64,000 nucleotides of DNA from an uncultured Fibrobacterota bacterium (lineage in GTDB: Bacteria > Fibrobacterota > Fibrobacteria > Fibrobacterales > Fibrobacteraceae): NCBI GenBank assembly GCA_903876665.1, contig CAIRAY010000034.1:20567-84566 (forward strand), read 5' to 3'. Made by a program: the position numbers and the translations under genes. Below, piece after piece: positions 9,136 through 18,150 of this stretch. Below the pieces are notes generated by a model. It did not search any database. It was not told where the DNA came from and saw only the letters and a list, made by a program, of their open reading frames with translations. How positions within the stretch are numbered: position 1 is the first letter of the stretch; each line of letters starts with the position of its first letter.

Positions 9136-10197
9136 TTACCTCAACATTTTAATACGTTCTTCCGGAGTCACCAGATTCACCAAGCGAACACCGAAATTTT
9201 CATCCACCACAACCACTTCACCCTTTGCCACGATCTTGCCGTTGATCAAAATATCCACAGGCTCTCCTGCAAAGCGCTCCATTTCAATGATCGCACCTGG
9301 GCCTAGTTCCAAAACCCTTTTAAGGCTCATCTGAGTGCGGCCCAGCTCAATGGTAATAGGCAATTCGATATCGATCAGAAGATCCAGGGCCTTGTTGCCC
9401 GTGGAGCCGTAGCCACCACCATGATTTCCGATTGAAGGAGAATGGGGAGCTTGGATTGGAGCCCCTTGCATGGCGCTGGTCAATGGCGCGGAGGGAGACG
9501 AAGCGCCAATTCCGAGACTGGAAAGACTGGTATCCGCGGCCGAACTGGATTTGGAAGCTTCATCTGAAAGTTTACTGGTTTTCAGGGAATCTAAGAGGGA
9601 ACTGTCGAGGAGCCAATAGGCCTTCTGCTCCGGAAACCCTTCCACATGCAGCTTGATTTCCACCACGGCTTTGTAGGGGTCCAAATTGTTGACGGCAAGC
9701 AAATCATTGACCGTGCTTTGCCCGATTTCAACCGAAATACCCACCTCATTGGACATGGTCGTCGAAGAAGAACCCATGATTTGATTCATGATCTCCTGAA
9801 TCGCATCCTTGTGGTCTTCGGAATAATCGACATTACCACTCCCCATAAGCATCAAATCCGCGAGGATTGCCACGGTCTTTTTTTCGATGGCCAGATCCAA
9901 ACGGCCGGATAATTCCTTGCGAAGGACACAATTCAACACCAGGCCATTCGCCACCAAATCATCAGGAAGGTTCTCCAGTTCGGAGGTGGTCTGAATCGGC
10001 ATGAACTGAAAGTCCACGCTCCGAGACAACACAGTGGAAACCACCCCGGAAGCCTGCTCGGAAACAAGCCGGACCAACTTCTTGGCCGCATCGTATTCGG
10101 GACCTGTGGCCTGAGGCATGGAAATACTTCCCATCCCCAGCCCCTTGGTCAGGGCATCAATATCTTCTTGGCTGAGTAATCCGTTATCGGTCGACAT
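9136..10197 (-). CDS. fliN: FliN/FliY-type flagellar switch protein with CheC-like region
   Basis: 353 aa from ATG 10197, preceded by GGGAGG six bases upstream; a longer reading from a TTG at 10203 is possible. Three parts are seen. The N-terminal LLSQEDIDALTKGL motif resembles the FliM/FliY segment that binds phospho-CheY. The central CheC/FliM-like domain includes D-x3-E-x2-N (DAIQEIMN), the CheC phosphatase signature, although the downstream Pro is not evident. The C-terminal SpoA domain (LPITIELGRTQMSLKRVLEL, ILINGKIVAKGEVVVVDE) forms the C-ring base. This is the FliY architecture rather than a short FliN. It overlaps the fliM 3' end. Confidence 0.9.
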   Translation of the reverse strand: MSTDNGLLSQEDIDALTKGLGMGSISMPQATGPEYDAAKKLVRLVSEQASGVVSTVLSRSVDFQFMPIQTTSELENLPDDLVANGLVLNCVLRKELSGRLDLAIEKKTVAILADLMLMGSGNVDYSEDHKDAIQEIMNQIMGSSSTTMSNEVGISVEIGQSTVNDLLAVNNLDPYKAVVEIKLHVEGFPEQKAYWLLDSSLLDSLKTSKLSDEASKSSSAADTSLSSLGIGASSPSAPLTSAMQGAPIQAPHSPSIGNHGGGYGSTGNKALDLLIDIELPITIELGRTQMSLKRVLELGPGAIIEMERFAGEPVDILINGKIVAKGEVVVVDENFGVRLVNLVTPEERIKMLR

Positions 10198-11233
10198 CGC
10201 CAACCTCCCGATCGATGATTGCAGTGATCTGAATTGATTTGTTGCGACCGACTACGCCTGGCTTGCCCAGGAACTCGGGACGGTCTTCGACAAAGACCAC
10301 CAAGTCGGAATTCGCAAGCTTGTCAAGCACCAGAACATCTCCGATGCCCAATTGAAGAAAATCCCGGACAGTCAGACGGGTTTCCCCTATCTGGCAGCGC
10401 AAGGTAAGCGGCGTATTGCCCAGCTCGCGTTCCACCAGGCGCCTCGTTTCCTGGGTCGTCGTCTTTTGCGAGGAAATCCAGGATTCACCAGACAGCTTGT
10501 CAATAATGGATTCAAGCAAAATAAAGGGGAAGCAAAGGCTCATTAATCCAGAGCCGTTGCGCATTTTCACTTCGAGGGAAATGAGCACCACCGTTTCACC
10601 GGGAGGCGCGATCTGCACAAATAGCGGATTGGTTTCGTAGCCCTCCATTTTGGGGCTGAAAATTCCGATATTTTCCCAGACTTCCTTCAAGTCCATGAGT
10701 CCGCGTTCAACAATTTTATTGATCACGGCACGTTCGATGTCCGTCAATTCCCGATTGGTTTCGAGTCCGCGACCTTGGCCACCAAACAGGCGGTCGAGCA
10801 TGGTGAAAACCAGCGAGGGATTGATCTCGATAATGGCGCTGGATTCCAATGGTTCCATTTGGAACACATAAATGCACGAAGGCGAGCTAATGCTCATAAT
10901 AACTTCTTGGTAGGTCAGCTGATCGACGCTCACCAGCTCAATTTCCACCAGGGTTCGCAACATGGAAGAGAGCGTTGTGGACAGAAGACGGGCAAAACCT
11001 TCGTGAAGATTCTGCAAAGTCCGCATCTGGTCTTTGGAGACTCGGTCTGGACGACGGAAATCATATAGGCCCACTTGCTTGGGGGCAATATTGGCGATCT
11101 GCGGAGCTGAGGTTTGAATGGCGATGGAAGGCGAACTGATCTCCATCCCCCCACCATTTCCAACAGATACCTCCCCTGAGGACACTGCGGAGAGCAGTGC
11201 GTCAACTTCTTCTTGGGAAAGTATATCACTCAT
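10184..11233 (-). CDS. fliM: FliM, flagellar motor switch protein
   Basis: 349-aa C-ring protein. The N-terminus MSDILSQEEVDALLSAV is the canonical CheY-P binding helix. The middle CheC-like domain includes LYDFRRPDRVSKDQ, RTLQNLHEGFARLLSTTLSS and LTYQEVIMSISSPS. The C-terminal SpoA domain (LTVRDFLQLGIGDVLVLDKL) pairs with FliN/FliY. Length and order (fliL-fliM-fliN) match the family. It transmits chemotaxis signals into the direction of motor rotation. Confidence 0.97.
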   Translation of the reverse strand: MSDILSQEEVDALLSAVSSGEVSVGNGGGMEISSPSIAIQTSAPQIANIAPKQVGLYDFRRPDRVSKDQMRTLQNLHEGFARLLSTTLSSMLRTLVEIELVSVDQLTYQEVIMSISSPSCIYVFQMEPLESSAIIEINPSLVFTMLDRLFGGQGRGLETNRELTDIERAVINKIVERGLMDLKEVWENIGIFSPKMEGYETNPLFVQIAPPGETVVLISLEVKMRNGSGLMSLCFPFILLESIIDKLSGESWISSQKTTTQETRRLVERELGNTPLTLRCQIGETRLTVRDFLQLGIGDVLVLDKLANSDLVVFVEDRPEFLGKPGVVGRNKSIQITAIIDREVGDVDR

Positions 11234-11244
11234 GATCCTACCAC

Positions 11245-11823
11245 CTACTGCACAATGAACTCAACAAAGAACGCTCGTTGAACCTTTCCTAAAGGAATTG
11301 GATCTCCACCGGGCTTTTCTTCCACTTCCGCGGGAAGGATTGCATTGACATCGGAGACAATAGCCTCACGGATGGCTTTCTTTCCTTCTACCGTCATCAA
11401 TTCCGCCAGAGGCTTCGAACTCAAAATGTCAATAATGATATTTTTGATCTTGGGAAGGCGAGGTTCAAGCTCCTCAAGCATTTTTTTGTCGCTTGAGTTC
11501 CATTCCAATTGCACCGCGGCTTTCAAAAACCGTTCTCCATTGGTCTCGGCAATGTTCACCGTGACGTCGATTGGCTTTTCAAAGGTGACGCCCATTTCGG
11601 TTTGCTTGGCGTGGGCTTCCTTTTCCTTTTCCTGGGCGCTTTGCACGGATTCAAGGACTTTGTCCTCGGGCTTCAGTTTTTTCACAAAATATACGGCCAT
11701 GGCGGCCTCAATTCCCAGGAACGCGACAAGAATGCCTCCCATGGCGATCCACTTTGTCATGGCTCCCTTGCCTCCTGCGGGCTTTGCGCCTTCTTCCGAC
11801 TTCGCTTCTTCTTTTGCTGCCAT
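11245..11823 (-). CDS. fliL: FliL, stator-associated flagellar protein
   Basis: 192-aa single-pass protein: a lysine-rich cytoplasmic tail, one transmembrane helix (WIAMGGILVAFLGIEAAMAV, about residues 25-45), then a periplasmic domain with VTVNIAETNGERFLKAAVQL, a typical FliL core strand pattern. FliL rings surround and support the MotAB stator. It lies between motB and fliM. Confidence 0.88.
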   Translation of the reverse strand: MAAKEEAKSEEGAKPAGGKGAMTKWIAMGGILVAFLGIEAAMAVYFVKKLKPEDKVLESVQSAQEKEKEAHAKQTEMGVTFEKPIDVTVNIAETNGERFLKAAVQLEWNSSDKKMLEELEPRLPKIKNIIIDILSSKPLAELMTVEGKKAIREAIVSDVNAILPAEVEEKPGGDPIPLGKVQRAFFVEFIVQ

Positions 11824-11826
11824 AGG

Positions 11827-12552
11827 TCATTTCCCCTGTTTTTGTTGATCCAGATAATCAACAAAAATTTGAATGCGACGGTTCTGTGTCCGATTCTCTT
11901 CGCTTGTGTTGGGAACGGCTGGACGGTACTCACCGTAGCCGACCGCACTCATGTTGGCTGGATTGATGCCCGCTTTTTCAGAAAGCAGTTCCACCACGGA
12001 AAGAGCGCGTGCACTTGACAATTCCCAATTGGATCGAAATTGGCTATTGCTGATAGGGACATCGTCCGTGTGTCCCTCCACCCGGACTTTCAAGTCGGGC
12101 GTACTCTTGACAATGGTCGCGATGTCCGCAACGATTTGCTCTCCCGTGGCCTTCAAATCCGCAGATCCAGAAGCAAACCCCACGGGGTCGCGCAAAAGAA
12201 TCGCAATCCCTTTTTCCGTAACTTCCACCTTGACCGATTCTCCCAATTGCTTTTGCTGGAAAACCTGCTGCAATTTCCGGGCATCATTAATGGAGTTCTT
12301 ACGTCGATTTTCGCCTCCATCCTCCTTGGGAATTTGCAGAAAAGGATTTACGGCGATGGTGGGAAAGCTTTCGAGGACGCCAAAGGCCCCTGACAAGGAT
12401 TCTGCCGTGATCTTGAACTTGGCGGTTTCAAACGTTGCCATGGACACTAACATGACAAAAAAGGTCAACAGCAAGGTCATCAGATCACCAAAGGTGAGCA
12501 TGTACGCCGGCGCACCCCGAGGAGTGTATTCCTGACGTTTGACCCTAGCCAC
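11827..12552 (-). CDS. motB: MotB, flagellar stator peptidoglycan anchor
   Basis: Start chosen at GTG 12552 because AAGGAGG lies six bases upstream; a longer GTG at 12570 lacks this. The protein is then 241 aa. The single membrane helix contains the proton-binding Asp in TFGDLMTLLLTFFVMLVSMA. A linker follows, then a C-terminal OmpA-like peptidoglycan-binding domain (VRVEGHTDDVPISNSQFRSN, ALSVVELLSE, GYGEYRPAVPN, NRRIQIFVDY). It overlaps the motA 3' end, so stator subunits are coupled. Confidence 0.95.
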   Translation of the reverse strand: MARVKRQEYTPRGAPAYMLTFGDLMTLLLTFFVMLVSMATFETAKFKITAESLSGAFGVLESFPTIAVNPFLQIPKEDGGENRRKNSINDARKLQQVFQQKQLGESVKVEVTEKGIAILLRDPVGFASGSADLKATGEQIVADIATIVKSTPDLKVRVEGHTDDVPISNSQFRSNWELSSARALSVVELLSEKAGINPANMSAVGYGEYRPAVPNTSEENRTQNRRIQIFVDYLDQQKQGK

Positions 12553-13339
12553 GTTTGGCCTCCTTCTCACGGGCTTCGCGGACTTTGATCCGATCGTCGG
12601 GAGCCAGATAGGTCAGCATTTTCCATTCCATGAGGCGAGGGTTTTCGCCACTTTGCAGCGCCATCACCCCTTCCATAATCATGGTTTTAGCTTGAATTTC
12701 CTTGGCGCTGTAGCCCCGGAGCTTTATTGCCAGAGGTAAGCAGAAAAGATTGGCGATCAGGGCTCCGTAAAAGGTTGTGATCAGGGCCACAGCCATTGCG
12801 GGACCGATGGTATCGGGATCGGACATGTTGGCTAGCATCAGGACAAGTCCGATCAATGTTCCAATCATGCCGAAAGCCGGAGCGATGGCGGCCAAGTCTT
12901 CCAAGACCTGGGAACCCTTGTGGTGGCGCTGTTCGATTTGATCAAGCTCGCTTTCGAGCAGGGCGCGGATAATGGCGGGATCGGTCCCGTCCACAGCCAG
13001 CTGCAAGCCTCGCCGGAAAAATTCATCGTTGATTTGGAAGAGTCCATTCTCCAGGGAAAGAATCCCCTCGCGCCTCGCCTGTTCCGAAAGCGCAATGAAG
13101 CGGCCCACCAAGGCGATTTGATCGATCTTGACGGGGATAAAGGCATTCTTGAGCGCGGATAGCAAATTAGACAGAGTAGACAAGGGGTAGGCAATGAAAA
13201 TCGCGGAAAGGGAACCACCTAAGGTAATTGCTACCGACGGCAAGTCGATAAACATGGCAATCCGCGAAGAATCCCCAATGCCCCAGAAGACAATGAGGTA
13301 GATTCCAGCGACTATTCCACCAATGGTTGCAAAATCCAT
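12545..13339 (-). CDS. motA: MotA, flagellar stator subunit
   Basis: 264-aa integral membrane stator protein. Hydrophobic segments occur near residues 3-20, 33-50, 150-170 and 185-205. Conserved elements include the cytoplasmic loop with RREGILSLENGL, GTDPAIIRALLESELDQIEQ and the pore region PAFGMIGTLIGLVLMLANM, followed by GPAMAVALITTFYGALIANL. It conducts ions with MotB to power rotation. It follows flgE by 78 nt containing a stem-loop. Confidence 0.96.
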   Translation of the reverse strand: MDFATIGGIVAGIYLIVFWGIGDSSRIAMFIDLPSVAITLGGSLSAIFIAYPLSTLSNLLSALKNAFIPVKIDQIALVGRFIALSEQARREGILSLENGLFQINDEFFRRGLQLAVDGTDPAIIRALLESELDQIEQRHHKGSQVLEDLAAIAPAFGMIGTLIGLVLMLANMSDPDTIGPAMAVALITTFYGALIANLFCLPLAIKLRGYSAKEIQAKTMIMEGVMALQSGENPRLMEWKMLTYLAPDDRIKVREAREKEAKRG

Positions 13340-13374
13340 ATATTCTACCCGAAAGATACATTATTTCCACCATA

Positions 13375-13403
13375 GCTAACCCATTGAAAATCAATAGGTT
13401 AGC
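13375..13403 (-). other. intercistronic stem-loop between flgE and motA
   Basis: A near-perfect inverted repeat: GCTAACC (13375-13381), one mismatch, ATTGA, a three-base loop, TCAAT, one mismatch, GGTTAGC (13397-13403). There is no T-run on the motA side, so it does not look like a classical terminator. It may mark an RNA processing or stability point that separates hook-gene and stator-gene expression in the same transcript. Confidence 0.6.
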
Positions 13404-13417
13404 CCCATGGAACCTGC

Positions 13418-15613
13418 TTATCGCTTCAAGGCCACAAGTTCCTCAAGCATGTAGTCCGAAACGGTGATCACGCGGGCGTTCGCCTGGTACCCACGCTGGG
13501 TCGTAATCATCTGAGTGAATTCCGCGGCCAAATCCACATTGGAACCTTCCAAAGCACCGGGCTTGATGCTGGAAGAACTCTGTGTGCCTGGCGCCCCATA
13601 TACGGGATCACCGCTATTGGAGGTGCTGGTATACACGGAGTCCGAAAGCCGCAAAAGACCACCCGGGTTAGTGAAATCCACTACTTGAATCTGGGCCAAT
13701 TGGCGAGAAGTTCCATTGCTGAAAGATCCCTGAATCACTCCATACTCATCAATGGAAATATCCTGGAGGTTTCCTGTGCTATAGCCATCCTGCTTCACCG
13801 CAGAGATCGTTGTGGCGGAGCTGAACTGGGTCAGTCCCTGGAAGTCCCCTGGGCCACCCACATTCAAATTCAGGCGGAGCAAATTCGATCCATTGTTGGG
13901 GTCCATGACCAGCTGGGACGATCCGTCATCATTGATAAAGGAGGCTACCGATCCATCCTGCCCAAAGGTCACCTGGCCGCTTCCGCCCTGGGTAATCGTT
14001 TCTTTGCCGTTAAACTTCACGGACCAGTCCCAAATGCCAGGTGTTCCCGTATGGACAAACTGGGTGGTCAGAATATGCTCTTCACCGGTGTCGTCATAGA
14101 CCGTAATCGAGGTATCAAATACGCCCACATCGGCTGCAATCTGCTTGTCCGTAAAGCTGGTGTTGGCATTGAACAGCGTTGGCGCAGGGTTTTGGTTGTT
14201 GGCATTTGTTGCACGGATGGTGATATTATTCAGCGCAAAGTCCACACCTTTTGCGCCACGGAAAACCATGGATCCATCGGGGATGCCATCTGCGGTTCCA
14301 GCGGTGTTGATGGTCACGGTTGGATTATTCAGCACAGTGCCGTCATCCATAGGGAGCTTCAAAGTATCGCGGGCCATGCGAAGGACCTGGTCCATGGTCG
14401 TGTAGGCACCCGGAACAATGGAGCCGTTATCAAAGGTCAGGGAAAGGCCTTCGTCGGAAGAGTTTGCAGTATCCTTGCCCACCATGCCCGTGATGTCAAT
14501 AATGTCACCGGCCTCCAGTCCAAGGGAATCTCCGCTGGCATCCATGAGTTCACTCAGGCGATCGCCTGCAATGCCACTGAGCAAGTCTCCGCCGTAGGCT
14601 GGAGTGCGCAACGTGTCGGTGTAGTAGGTACCACCCGCAGTCATGCGGGAAGGAACATTCATGGCCTTGTTCAGGTAGGGATTGGATAGTGGATTATTCG
14701 AGGTGATTTGTAGATTATCAACATCGGCACCTGGAGTAAAGGCAATGGCTCCACGGTTCACATTGGTTTCGTCCGTCACCACGGCAACCGTGCCGGTATT
14801 TACGACAGCGGCGATCGCATTCACCAAACCACTCATGGTAGATATTTCACCTGGATCGGTTCCCACCGTAACCTGGACAGATGTGGCCACTCCACCAACG
14901 TAGCAGCTGATGGTCATGACGTCGCCTTCTTTGATTCCGAGGTCTTGACCCTTGCCGGCGAAAACGCCGTACAGGCTATCATCGGCGGTATTCGCGCCAG
15001 CGGAGTCCACACCGCCATCGGTGGCATGATGCAGGAAGCGCTGGGTGTAAATCACCGAGCCCTTGGCATCGGCTTCGGAATTCAGGTTCCGGGAGAATTT
15101 GACTTCTTCCGTGGCTTTGGCAGGTGCCTGTTCATTGAAAGGAACAGAGATGTCGCCGACCACAGTTCCGGCAGGGAAGCTTCCCGTGGCATCCGCCATT
15201 TTACCTTGCAGAATCATGCCGTTGGTGGGAAGAACCACCTTGCCATTGGAATCCAGCTGAAACCCGCCATTACGGGTGTAGTAGGTCCCTTGACCATCGG
15301 AGACACCGAAGAAGGCGTTACCCTGAATGGCCAAATCAAGGACCCGGCCCGTGGCCTGCAAGTTGCCTTGACCCGTCATGGTGTCGATAGACCCCACGGA
15401 CATACCCAGACCCACCTGCAAAGGATTGGTTCCACCGCCGTCTCCAGGTGGACGGCTCGCGCCCTGCAGAAGCTGGGAGAAGCTTTCTTCAAAAGTTACG
15501 CGACCGGTTTTGTAGCCGACCGTATTCACATTGGCAATATTATTACCAACGATGTCCATCTGGGTCTGATGATTTTGCAGGCCCGAGATTGCGGAGGAAA
15601 GGGATCTTAACAT
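13418..15613 (-). CDS. flgE: FlgE, flagellar hook protein
   Basis: 731 aa, larger than enteric FlgE (about 400 aa) and comparable to long hook proteins. The N-terminal axial motif MLRSLSSAISGLQNHQTQMD with VGNNIANVNTVGYK is diagnostic. The C-terminal block carries SSIKPGALEGSNVDLAAEFT, MITTQRGYQANARVITVSD and the terminal helix. Gly/Thr/Ser/Asp-rich surface domains fill the middle (about residues 190-560). The start ATG has AAGGAG seven bases upstream. It follows flgD, the hook cap gene. Confidence 0.96.
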   Translation of the reverse strand: MLRSLSSAISGLQNHQTQMDIVGNNIANVNTVGYKTGRVTFEESFSQLLQGASRPPGDGGGTNPLQVGLGMSVGSIDTMTGQGNLQATGRVLDLAIQGNAFFGVSDGQGTYYTRNGGFQLDSNGKVVLPTNGMILQGKMADATGSFPAGTVVGDISVPFNEQAPAKATEEVKFSRNLNSEADAKGSVIYTQRFLHHATDGGVDSAGANTADDSLYGVFAGKGQDLGIKEGDVMTISCYVGGVATSVQVTVGTDPGEISTMSGLVNAIAAVVNTGTVAVVTDETNVNRGAIAFTPGADVDNLQITSNNPLSNPYLNKAMNVPSRMTAGGTYYTDTLRTPAYGGDLLSGIAGDRLSELMDASGDSLGLEAGDIIDITGMVGKDTANSSDEGLSLTFDNGSIVPGAYTTMDQVLRMARDTLKLPMDDGTVLNNPTVTINTAGTADGIPDGSMVFRGAKGVDFALNNITIRATNANNQNPAPTLFNANTSFTDKQIAADVGVFDTSITVYDDTGEEHILTTQFVHTGTPGIWDWSVKFNGKETITQGGSGQVTFGQDGSVASFINDDGSSQLVMDPNNGSNLLRLNLNVGGPGDFQGLTQFSSATTISAVKQDGYSTGNLQDISIDEYGVIQGSFSNGTSRQLAQIQVVDFTNPGGLLRLSDSVYTSTSNSGDPVYGAPGTQSSSSIKPGALEGSNVDLAAEFTQMITTQRGYQANARVITVSDYMLEELVALKR

Positions 15614-15636
15614 ATGCTAACTCCTTGCGGTTCGGT

Positions 15637-16428
15637 CTATCCGTTTACTGACAATAAATCTTTGAGGTAGTAGGAATCTTCGCCCACCTGAATTTTGGAT
15701 CCGGTAGCGCCATAGCGCAGACCAGAAACAGTTCCCTCAGTGTAAGTGTGTCCCACAACTTTCAATTTGGTTGCATCTAAAATTTCTACGGTGTAGCTAC
15801 CCTTGGGCGCTGGAGCACCGTCATCGGTAAGGCCATCCCAGGAAAATTCGCCTTCTACCTGGCCACTGGGCATTTTGAGGCTTCGGTAGGCAATTACATC
15901 CCCTGCGGCATTTTTTACGGCAGCATTTGCCGAAGAAACCCCTTCATCGACCTGCACATCAAATGCCACGTCGCTTCCGGAATACTTGATTTCAGAATCC
16001 GCCACCCGGACAATTTTTCCCAATAAACTCGTGGCAGAAGCGTTCACCGTGCTTGCGCTGTTCAGCGTCTGCGTAGTCATGAAACTATTCATGTTGTCCG
16101 CAAGGGACGTCATGGAGGTTTCCACATTCTTATTGGTTTCCAAGGAGGAGAATTGGGCAAGCTGGGCCACAAATTCCGTATCGGCCTTGGGGCTCAAGGG
16201 GTCCTGGAAGCGGAGCTGAGTCACCAGGAGGTTCAAAAAGTCGTCCTTTCCCAAGGCATTTGCATCCTTGAAAAGACTGGTATCCCCTTCCGAAACAACC
16301 TTGCTGTCTCCAGACACCGTGGAAGTTACAACCCGGCCGCTGGAGGATGTATTGGGATTGGTCAGATCCGAGAGGTCGTACGCCTTGACGCTCTTCCCTA
16401 ATTCAACTGTATTCCACATGCCAGCCAT
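15637..16428 (-). CDS. flgD: FlgD, hook capping protein
   Basis: 263 aa from ATG 16428, which has AAGGAG five bases upstream; the upstream GTG at 16434 is less likely. The N-terminal FlgD signature [17 protein letters not shown] is followed by [17 protein letters not shown]. The C-terminal half has the FlgD tudor/Ig-like region with [20 protein letters not shown]. It caps the growing hook while FlgE is added. It sits between fliK and flgE. Confidence 0.95.
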   Translation of the reverse strand: MAGMWNTVELGKSVKAYDLSDLTNPNTSSSGRVVTSTVSGDSKVVSEGDTSLFKDANALGKDDFLNLLVTQLRFQDPLSPKADTEFVAQLAQFSSLETNKNVETSMTSLADNMNSFMTTQTLNSASTVNASATSLLGKIVRVADSEIKYSGSDVAFDVQVDEGVSSANAAVKNAAGDVIAYRSLKMPSGQVEGEFSWDGLTDDGAPAPKGSYTVEILDATKLKVVGHTYTEGTVSGLRYGATGSKIQVGEDSYYLKDLLSVNG

Positions 16429-16437
16429 AAACACTCC

Positions 16438-18141
16438 TTAGGCAATTACTTCCATGGTGTTGTATCCGAGTCTCCGTCCAGTGTCGACATCAGGTACATC
16501 CACAGTAACATCAGCAAATGTCATGCCACGCCCAAAATGACGGTTATGGAAGTTTCTCCTGGCGTTGGCAGCATCCTTGTCACCATTCTGGTTTTCGGGG
16601 CGGCCAGAATCCACCTGGACCTCCATGCGATCCAGTTTTACATTCTGCTGTTCCAAGGAGTCCCGGAGTTTTTGAATCGAGGACTCCATGACCTTCTTGA
16701 CATTTTCATCATCCACCACCATGTGAATGCGAATTTCACCGGGACGCGAGGTCACTTCTAGCTCTACATGGCCAAGCGAAGGCGGATCCAGGCGCAAGGT
16801 GGTGCGGGATTCTCCGTTCTGCACCATGATCTGGATGCGATGGGAAACCTGTCGGACTGTCTGATGCCGATCCATGTTCTCAAGCATCCTGGAAGAAGTC
16901 GCCTTTGCCGCCGCGATCTCACCCGGGCTTTTCAGGGGTTCCCCGGTCTTGATACTTGAATCGGTCCCGACCGGCGCTTCCGCCACTTGAGCCATTTTAT
17001 TGACAGACTCATTTACTGCAGGCTTCACCGAATCGGAGGCCTGGGCAACCGGGTCAGAATTCACCGTGGATTTTGAGTGTTTCGTGGCCAGATCATGATT
17101 TGAAAGCGGATCCTGCGAATCTTTTTTTTGGACATCCCCAACGGGTGGCTGGGATTCTGAATTCTTTTGCTCCTGCTGGGGCTTGGAATTGCCCTCCTGG
17201 CCCGCATCGGACCGGGCCTGGTTTTCCGCCACCGTGGCCACAATGATATTCTCTTTCGAGTCACCCTCAGGGCTTCCCTTTCCGTCCCGGACCAGGGCTG
17301 GATCCTGTGCCTCTTTTTTGTCTGCAAGGCCAGATTCCCTTGACTTTCCTGCGATCTGGGACGCAATGACAGGTGCAACAGCCTGCCCTTCTGGCGATGG
17401 CATGTTGGATGTAACCTGAGCTACGGAATTGGGGTCGGATTTCGATAAAGATTCCGCATTGTCCTTTTCCGTGGCCTGGGAAAATTCGTCAAATGTTTTG
17501 GCTGACGTATGGGTGTTCTGAATCCCGGAAGAAGCCACCTCGGCGAAGCTCCCTGAGGCGGTTTTCACCCCAGCATCCAAAACATTTTCTGCCTGGGGTT
17601 GGGCGAAAATGGATTGGGGCAGCTGGGGAATTTCCTTCTGGATTTTTTCCACGAGCTTCTGCGCATCGGAAACAACCCCGCTCGCTTCAACCGCCGTGGC
17701 TCCAAGCATTTCGGTCAATTTTTGCGAAAGCTGTTGCAGGGCTAGGTCCAGTTCCTGAGGCGAAAGGGATTGCCAATCTTCAAAATTCACTGGGGTTTCG
17801 GCAAGCTCCGGGCTTTGTAGAAGCTGCTGCAATTGTCCCATCAGAGCCATGAGGTCATCGGATGGCTGATTTTGCATGTCTGATTTATCGAACTCGGGAA
17901 ATATGGCACCCTGGCTTTGCAGAATCGCCTTGAAGGCCTCAATCTCTTTGGGAGAAAGCATGTCCAGGGGATTGACCTTGGATTGTGGCTCTCCCGACAA
18001 CGGAAGCGCGGACTCATCAACCGCAACCGTACCGGTCACAAATTGTTGGAACAGGGCTGCGAAACCACCCGCATCTCCCACAGGCTGCTGTGTTGCGGAT
18101 TCTACGCCTGGCGTACTAGGAATTGCCTGAATCGGATCCAT
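16438..18141 (-). CDS. fliK: FliK, hook-length control protein
   Basis: 567 aa from ATG 18141, with GAGG about six bases upstream. The long central region is low-complexity (Gln, Ser, Asp, Lys-rich), as expected of the flexible molecular ruler. The C-terminal Flg_hook domain is clear: LRLDPPSLGHVELEV, followed by RIHMVVDDENVKKVMESSIQ, KLRDSLEQQNVKLDRMEVQV. It interacts with FlhB to switch export specificity. It is placed between motE/flbB and flgD. Confidence 0.93.
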   Translation of the reverse strand: MDPIQAIPSTPGVESATQQPVGDAGGFAALFQQFVTGTVAVDESALPLSGEPQSKVNPLDMLSPKEIEAFKAILQSQGAIFPEFDKSDMQNQPSDDLMALMGQLQQLLQSPELAETPVNFEDWQSLSPQELDLALQQLSQKLTEMLGATAVEASGVVSDAQKLVEKIQKEIPQLPQSIFAQPQAENVLDAGVKTASGSFAEVASSGIQNTHTSAKTFDEFSQATEKDNAESLSKSDPNSVAQVTSNMPSPEGQAVAPVIASQIAGKSRESGLADKKEAQDPALVRDGKGSPEGDSKENIIVATVAENQARSDAGQEGNSKPQQEQKNSESQPPVGDVQKKDSQDPLSNHDLATKHSKSTVNSDPVAQASDSVKPAVNESVNKMAQVAEAPVGTDSSIKTGEPLKSPGEIAAAKATSSRMLENMDRHQTVRQVSHRIQIMVQNGESRTTLRLDPPSLGHVELEVTSRPGEIRIHMVVDDENVKKVMESSIQKLRDSLEQQNVKLDRMEVQVDSGRPENQNGDKDAANARRNFHNRHFGRGMTFADVTVDVPDVDTGRRLGYNTMEVIA

Positions 18142-18150
18142 ATTCACCTC

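Noticed and set aside
13685..14689. Plus-strand open frame opposite flgE
   Set aside because: Antisense shadow of a long Gly/Thr-rich hook gene; no motif or ribosome-binding site supports it.
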